Origin: Oscillospiraceae bacterium
GTDB taxonomy: Bacteria > Bacillota > Clostridia > Oscillospirales > Oscillospiraceae
Direction of reading: 5' to 3'
Assembly (NCBI GenBank): GCA_017473225.1
Contig: JAFUMG010000028.1
Location: 1 to 44,107 of the forward strand
Length of the DNA stretch: 44,107 nucleotides
Shown: in pieces, positions 40,341-44,107 of the stretch
How positions within the stretch are numbered: the first letter of the stretch is position 1
Layout: every line of letters begins with the position of its first letter
Translations under genes and position numbers: made by a program
The notes under the pieces: model-generated
What the model was told of the DNA's origin: nothing
Databases searched by the model: none
The model's input: only the letters and a program-made list of their open reading frames with translations

Positions 40341-40939
40341 GGGAGGATCCTCCCCAGGTCTCCCTTCCGGAAGCCGCAGGCATTGGCTTCGTCGTAATCC
40401 AGATGCACCGCGGTGCGGAATTCCGGGCTGACACGCACCACGGTATCCCCGAAGACGGCGGGACGGTCTGTGAAGGTCTGAAGCTTCACGGCCTGCTTAT
40501 CGGTCACGCCGAACCGTTTTCCGTCCTCGGGCGTCAGGTGGATGTGCCGCTGGGCGGCGATGACGCCCTGGTCCAGCGCCACGGTGCCCCGGGTGCCCTC
40601 CAGGATGCAGCCGGGGGAGCCCGCCACGTCGCCGGACAGCCGCACCGGGGGCTGGATGCCCAGGGCCTTGCCGTCGGTCAGGGAGATCTCCACCTGGGCT
40701 TCCTTCCGCTCCGGGCCCAGCACCGCCACGTTTCGGAATTCCCCCTTGGGCCCCAGCACCGTGACCCGCTCCTTGGAAAGGTACTGCCCCGGCTGGGACA
40801 GGGGCCGGTCCGGCGTCAGGCCGTGGCCGAAGAGGGTCAGAGCCTGCTCCTTCGTGATATGCACATGCCGCCCGGAGGCCTCGATCGGCACAAAGATCCG
40901 GTCCAGCACGGCATCGATCAACGCGTCTGTTTTCTCCAT
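40337..40939 (-). CDS. pduL: Phosphotransacylase PduL (EutD function)
   Basis: PduL converts acetyl-CoA and phosphate to acetyl phosphate inside the microcompartment, recycling CoA. The 200-residue enzyme has the zinc-binding histidines of this fold: SGRHVH (His25, His27), QRHIH (His132, His134) and AVHLDYDEAN (His179). The first 18 residues (LIDAVLDRIF) form a probable amphipathic encapsulation helix. The ATG at 40939 was chosen because the longer open frame comes from repeat DNA and AGGTGATTGG lies upstream. It overlaps the next gene by four bases. A TIR repeat separates it from eutT. Confidence 0.92.
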   Translation of the reverse strand: MEKTDALIDAVLDRIFVPIEASGRHVHITKEQALTLFGHGLTPDRPLSQPGQYLSKERVTVLGPKGEFRNVAVLGPERKEAQVEISLTDGKALGIQPPVRLSGDVAGSPGCILEGTRGTVALDQGVIAAQRHIHLTPEDGKRFGVTDKQAVKLQTFTDRPAVFGDTVVRVSPEFRTAVHLDYDEANACGFRKGDLGRILP

Positions 40940-40970
40940 CCAATCACCTGCTTTTTCGAATGTATTGATC

Positions 40971-41217
40971 ATTGTAGTTTGTCGCACAGTTAAAAAGAAG
41001 CATGTCATTGCGAGCCAGCGCGCACGCTGGCGTGGCAATCCCCCGGTTCTTCCGTGAACCTACAAAGATAGGAACTGTAATTTCCCTGGAAAAACCAAGG
41101 TCTTTTGATATCCAACACAGGTGCGTCGCCGTAGGGGATTGCCACGCCAATGTGCGCACTGGCTCGCAATGACAGTATATTTTGGCACCGCAGCCACTGA
41201 ACGAGCAACTACAATTT
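40971..41217. repeat. TIR-bounded CATTGCGAGCC repeat between eutT and pduL
   Basis: ATTGTAGTTTGTCGC opens and GAGCAACTACAATTT closes it. The half-units are GTCATTGCGAGCC...GGCGTGGCAATCCCCC and GGGGATTGCCACGCC...GGCTCGCAATGAC, around about 70 bases. Its right end encodes the last two codons and the stop of eutT. Confidence 0.92.
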
Positions 41218-41898
41218 CCCCGCCTTTGTTTGGATCATCAGGATATAGATCATGCTGCTCATCCGGTTCAGGGCACGGAGGATGTCCTCCCGGGTCGCGC
41301 GGCCTTCGGGGTCCGTGAAGGCCCGGGCGGCAATTAGCTCCGCGCTCCGGGCCGCGCAGCGGCAGCGGTTCAGCCAAAGGATCGCCCCGCCGTCGGTGTA
41401 TTCCGGCATGAAATGGGCCTGGCCGTAGTAGTCCTGGGGCCGGTGGCTCCGGCTTTGCTGCTCCTCCGGCGTCAGGCCGCAGAGGGTCCCCTCCGGGACG
41501 GGCTCGTCCATCACCTCACAGCGGATCAGCATCCGGGCCAGGCTCAGGATCTCTCCCAGGCTCCGGCGCAGCGGCTCTGTCACGTTGAGTTGACATAACA
41601 TCAGCTCTGCCTCCAGCGTGTCCATGGCCCCCCGGAAGGCGATCCGGGGGTGGGTCTTGGGCACCAGGATGTCCCCGTTCAGATGGGTCAGCTGCTCTGG
41701 CTTCCGGCTCAGTACCGCCCCGTTTGGAAGGCGGTACTCTGTTGGCCGGGCGCTTTCGCCGGGCAGAACGCGGATCCGCTCCCGGGTCAGGAAGTCCCGG
41801 GCTCCGGGGGTCAGGGTGTCGCCCTTGCCCAGGAAGAACACCCGCGCCCCCTCCCGGTTGCGGATGTTCTGCCGGACCGTTTCCTCGGTGTAGAGCAT
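41209..41898 (-). CDS. eutT: Corrinoid adenosyltransferase EutT
   Basis: EutT turns cob(I)alamin into adenosylcobalamin, the cofactor of ethanolamine ammonia-lyase. The 229-residue product has the family motifs THLNGDILVPKTHPRIAFRG (about 71-90) and a helical C-terminal bundle with MLIRCEVMDEPV and RCAARSAEL. It starts one base inside the eutM stop (TGATG). The last codons AAA TTG and stop TAG lie in the neighbouring TIR repeat, giving the same Lys-Leu end as eutN. The end of the folded domain appears complete, so function may be intact. Confidence 0.9.
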   Translation of the reverse strand: MLYTEETVRQNIRNREGARVFFLGKGDTLTPGARDFLTRERIRVLPGESARPTEYRLPNGAVLSRKPEQLTHLNGDILVPKTHPRIAFRGAMDTLEAELMLCQLNVTEPLRRSLGEILSLARMLIRCEVMDEPVPEGTLCGLTPEEQQSRSHRPQDYYGQAHFMPEYTDGGAILWLNRCRCAARSAELIAARAFTDPEGRATREDILRALNRMSSMIYILMIQTKAGKL

Positions 41899-42206
41899 CA
41901 GCCTTTGGCGCTCTGGGCGGAGCCGCCGGTTCTGCCTTTGGGCAGGATGGCATCCACCTCGGCGTGGGGCCGGGCGATGACATGGACGGAGATCAGCTCG
42001 CCCACCTTTTCCGCCGCCGCGGCGCCGGCGTCGGTGGCTGCCTTGACAGCACCCACGTCACCCCGGACCATGACGGTCACGAGACCGCCGCCTACCTGCT
42101 CCTTGCCCACCAGCTGCACATTGGCGGACTTGACCATGGCGTCCGCTGCCTCAATGGCCCCGATGAGCCCCTTGGTTTCGATCATTCCCAGAGAATTGGT
42201 GTCCAT
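41898..42206 (-). CDS. eutM: Microcompartment shell hexamer EutM
   Basis: EutM is a BMC-domain protein forming hexameric tiles of the ethanolamine microcompartment shell. The 102-residue product has [36 protein letters not shown] and [15 protein letters not shown], with a short Gly/Ser-rich tail ([12 protein letters not shown]) beyond the usual domain. It is coupled to eutT by overlapping stop and start codons. A composite repeat separates it from eutE upstream. Confidence 0.95.
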   Translation of the reverse strand: MDTNSLGMIETKGLIGAIEAADAMVKSANVQLVGKEQVGGGLVTVMVRGDVGAVKAATDAGAAAAEKVGELISVHVIARPHAEVDAILPKGRTGGSAQSAKG

Positions 42207-42239
42207 AATTGTTTCATCCTTTCATGTTGTGGATATTTC

Positions 42240-42408
42240 AAATTGTAGCTTATCGTGCTGTTGCACGAAATGCAGAATGCTGAATGCAAAATGCAAAATT
42301 GTGGTATTTCCTGCGGAAATCATTTAAATTGTGCGCTTGCGCACACTATCATTCTGCATTTTGAATTTTGCATTGCGATGCCGTAGGCAGAGCGACAAAC
42401 TACAATTT
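42240..42408. repeat. Composite repeat: TIR ends around an ATGCAAAATGC element, between eutE and eutM
   Basis: AAATTGTAGCTTATCG and CGACAAACTACAATTT bound an ATGCAAAATGC element holding AATTGTGGTAT (42297-42307), TTTCCTGCGGAAA and GTGCGCTTGCGCAC. It closely matches the composite at 23.34 kb. The right end overlaps the stop codon of eutE. Confidence 0.9.
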
Positions 42409-43831
42409 ACCGCAATCTTTCCAAAATCTTCTCCGCCAGGAGTTCTACCAGGTCGGGGTCTGCCCGTACCGTTGGTGCTTCCTGCTCACGGCCCCAGGCG
42501 ACGCGGCGGATGTTGATCAGGTCCAGCGGGGAGATGTTATTGGAGGAGGAGCTGCCGCCTACGGCGCCGCAGCCCAGGGTCAGGGCGGGGAAGAGCCCGG
42601 TGGTGGCGCCGATGCCGCCCAGGGCTGCCGGGGTGTTCACCAGGAACCGGGAGACAGGGATCGCTTTGGCGAATTTGGCGATCACGTCCCGGTCCGACGC
42701 GTGGATGGCGAAGGTGTGGCCCGCGCCCTCGTGGGTCAGCACCTCCACGGCCTTGGCCAGAATGGCGTCCTCGCTATCCATGACGAAAAAGGCCAGCACC
42801 GGGCAGAGCTTCTCCATGGAGTAGGGCCGGGTGGGGCCTGCTTCCTGCTCCCGGGCGACCAGGATCTTCGTCCCCCGGGGGACCGGGAAGCCCGCCATCT
42901 GGGCCAGCTTCTCCGCGGGCCTGCCCACGATGTCCGGGTTCAGGGTCCCGTTGGGCTTGAACAGGAGCTTGGCCAGTTGTCCCGCCTCTTCGGCGCCCAT
43001 AAAATAGAAGCCCTGGGCCTTTGCTTCGGCTTTGACTTTCTCCTCCATGGCCCTTTCCACGATGATGCTCTGCTCGGAAGCGCAGACCGTGCCGTAGTCG
43101 AAGGTCTTGGATCTCAGAATGCAGGAAACCGCCTGCTTCACATCCGCCGAATGGTGGATATAGGCGGGACCGTTGCCGGCGCCCACGCCGATGGCGGGCT
43201 TACCGGAGGAGTAGGCCGCCTTGACCATGGCGGGGCCGCCGGTGGCCAGGATCAGCTTCACTTCCTTTGCTCCCATCAGCTCCTGACACCCGGCCATGGA
43301 GGCCAGGCTCAGACAGCCCACACTGCCCGCGGGAGCCCCGGCCTTTTCCGCCGCGGCGGATACGATATTCGCCGCCCGCAGGGTGCAGTTCACCGCCTTG
43401 GGGTGAGGGGAAAAGACAATGGAATTGCCGGATTTCAGGGCGATCAGTGCCTTATAGCACACCGTAGAGGTGGGATTGGTGCTGGGCACGATGGCGGCGA
43501 TGACCCCCACGGGGACACCGATCTCCCATAGCTTTTCCCGGGGATCCTCTTTTAATATGCCCACGGTCTTCATGCCCCGGATGGCTTCCGCCACCCGGTC
43601 TGACGCGAAGCGGTTTTTGGTGGTTTTGTCCTCTGTGTTGCCGAAGCCCGTTTCCGCGGCGGCCAGCTCCGCCAGCTCCACCGCGGCGGCGGAGAAGGCC
43701 TTGGCCACGGCTTCCACGATGCGGTCCAGCTGCTCCTGGCTCATGCCGGCAAGGGTTTTCTGAGCCTGTTCCGCCCGGCGGCAGAGGGTCCGCGTCTCCT
43801 GCCGTGCCGCCAGGTCCTTGTCTAAGTCCAT
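42407..43831 (-). CDS. eutE: Acetaldehyde dehydrogenase (CoA-acylating) EutE
   Basis: EutE oxidises the toxic acetaldehyde from ethanolamine cleavage to acetyl-CoA inside the microcompartment. The 474-residue enzyme has the aldehyde dehydrogenase segments PVGVIAAIVPSTNPT (107-121), VGAGNGPAYI and the catalytic Cys250 in FDYGTVCASEQS. After a linker (GREQEAPTVRA), the last 17 residues (DPDLVELLAEKILERLR) make an amphipathic helix that looks like an encapsulation peptide. AAAGGAGAG precedes the ATG at 43831. It is the first complete eut gene on this side; eutBC, eutA and regulators probably lie further right. Its stop shares two bases with a repeat terminus. Confidence 0.95.
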   Translation of the reverse strand: MDLDKDLAARQETRTLCRRAEQAQKTLAGMSQEQLDRIVEAVAKAFSAAAVELAELAAAETGFGNTEDKTTKNRFASDRVAEAIRGMKTVGILKEDPREKLWEIGVPVGVIAAIVPSTNPTSTVCYKALIALKSGNSIVFSPHPKAVNCTLRAANIVSAAAEKAGAPAGSVGCLSLASMAGCQELMGAKEVKLILATGGPAMVKAAYSSGKPAIGVGAGNGPAYIHHSADVKQAVSCILRSKTFDYGTVCASEQSIIVERAMEEKVKAEAKAQGFYFMGAEEAGQLAKLLFKPNGTLNPDIVGRPAEKLAQMAGFPVPRGTKILVAREQEAGPTRPYSMEKLCPVLAFFVMDSEDAILAKAVEVLTHEGAGHTFAIHASDRDVIAKFAKAIPVSRFLVNTPAALGGIGATTGLFPALTLGCGAVGGSSSSNNISPLDLINIRRVAWGREQEAPTVRADPDLVELLAEKILERLR

Positions 43832-43855
43832 ACTGTCTCTCCTTTCAAATGATTC

Positions 43856-44107
43856 AAATTGTAGTTTATCTGTCAGTTGTCTGCCGCACCCAAAGGCCCA
43901 CTTGTGTAAAGGGGGCTGGCTCGGCGATAGCCGAGACTGGGGGATTGTGCAGCAGAAGTCTGGAATAACCACCAGCATTTCGGCGAATTCGTACTGCAGC
44001 GCAGCAATCCCTCAGTCAAAAATCGGAGATTTTTGACAGCTCCCTTTACACAAGGGAGCCTTGGGGCGCTCCCGCGCCACTGCGCCCGCAGGCGCGTACA
44101 GAGCGCA
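43856..44107. repeat. Left part of a TIR-bounded repeat, AAGGGGGCTGGCTC core
   Basis: AAATTGTAGTTTATCT opens the element. Inside are a CTTGTGTAAAGGGGGCTGG segment, a GGCTCGGCGATAGCCGAG hairpin and the inverse CAGCTCCCTTTACACAAGG, as in the other CTCCC-core elements. The window ends before the right terminus. Confidence 0.85.

Noticed and set aside
1..44107. Insertion sequences or a prophage as source of the repeats
   Set aside because: No transposase, integrase or phage gene is found in any frame; the repeats are non-coding.

Overview
This window reads as chromosomal DNA of a GC-rich, spore-forming, probably gut-dwelling Clostridia, most like Oscillospiraceae/Oscillospirales. The grounds are AGGAGG-type ribosome binding sites, a methionine T-box, a cobalamin riboswitch, a SpoVB-type flippase and a YtvI-like protein, the infC-rpmI-rplT and recJ-rel-dtd-hemZ gene orders, and an ethanolamine microcompartment operon. 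No rRNA, tRNA, transposase, phage gene or CRISPR array was seen.

Layout, left to right. 0.2-7.4 kb (+): recG, a surface leucine-rich-repeat protein, gpmI, an Asp23-family protein and fakA. 7.6-10.1 kb (+): a YihY/BrkB membrane protein, a DUF5685 protein and a J-domain/TPR protein. 10.4-11.6 kb (+): a cobalamin riboswitch followed by a DUF4430 protein and an ECF S component, a candidate B12 uptake system. 11.9-24.6 kb (-): rqcP, hup, a SpoVB/MurJ-like flippase, an amidohydrolase lacking catalytic residues, hemZ, an MBL hydrolase, dtd, rel, recJ and ytvI. 24.7-32.3 kb (+): an ACT protein, an aspartokinase with no ACT domains, infC-rpmI-rplT, an RluA-type synthase, a peptidase E-like protein and metG behind a T-box. 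32.4-37.2 kb (-): a His-rich zinc/cadmium ATPase behind an ArsR-type operator, a C39-like peptidase, a Nudix hydrolase and a lipid kinase. 37.4 kb (+): a CrtO-like protein followed by a hairpin array. 38.4-43.8 kb (-): the distal half of an ethanolamine operon (eutE, eutM, eutT, pduL, a Eut-associated protein, eutN, eutH); eutBC and the regulators would lie beyond the right edge.

The most striking feature is the intergenic space. About sixteen intergenic elements carry one or both copies of the same terminal inverted repeat (AAATTGTAGTTTATCG and its complement), but their interiors are unrelated: a CATTGCGAGCC palindrome, a CATCCCGAGCG palindrome, a CTCCCTC/GAGGGAG hairpin, a TCATGACCCCGCC palindrome, or an ATGCAAAATGC element. 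Two further families (ATGCAAAATGC and ATGAATAATGAA) share a variable-hairpin-plus-ATACCACAATT core. The elements sit at stop codons, supply the last codons of eutN, eutT and hemZ, interrupt the eut operon, and one half-unit lies in the Stem III loop of the metG T-box. A separate array of four different hairpins, each followed by ATATCAC, lies at 37.86-37.96 kb.

Functional links: riboswitch-controlled B12 uptake, EutT and the off-window EutBC lyase would form one cobalamin-dependent ethanolamine pathway. Rel, RqcP, Dtd, IF-3, L20, L35 and MetG form a translation and stress block.
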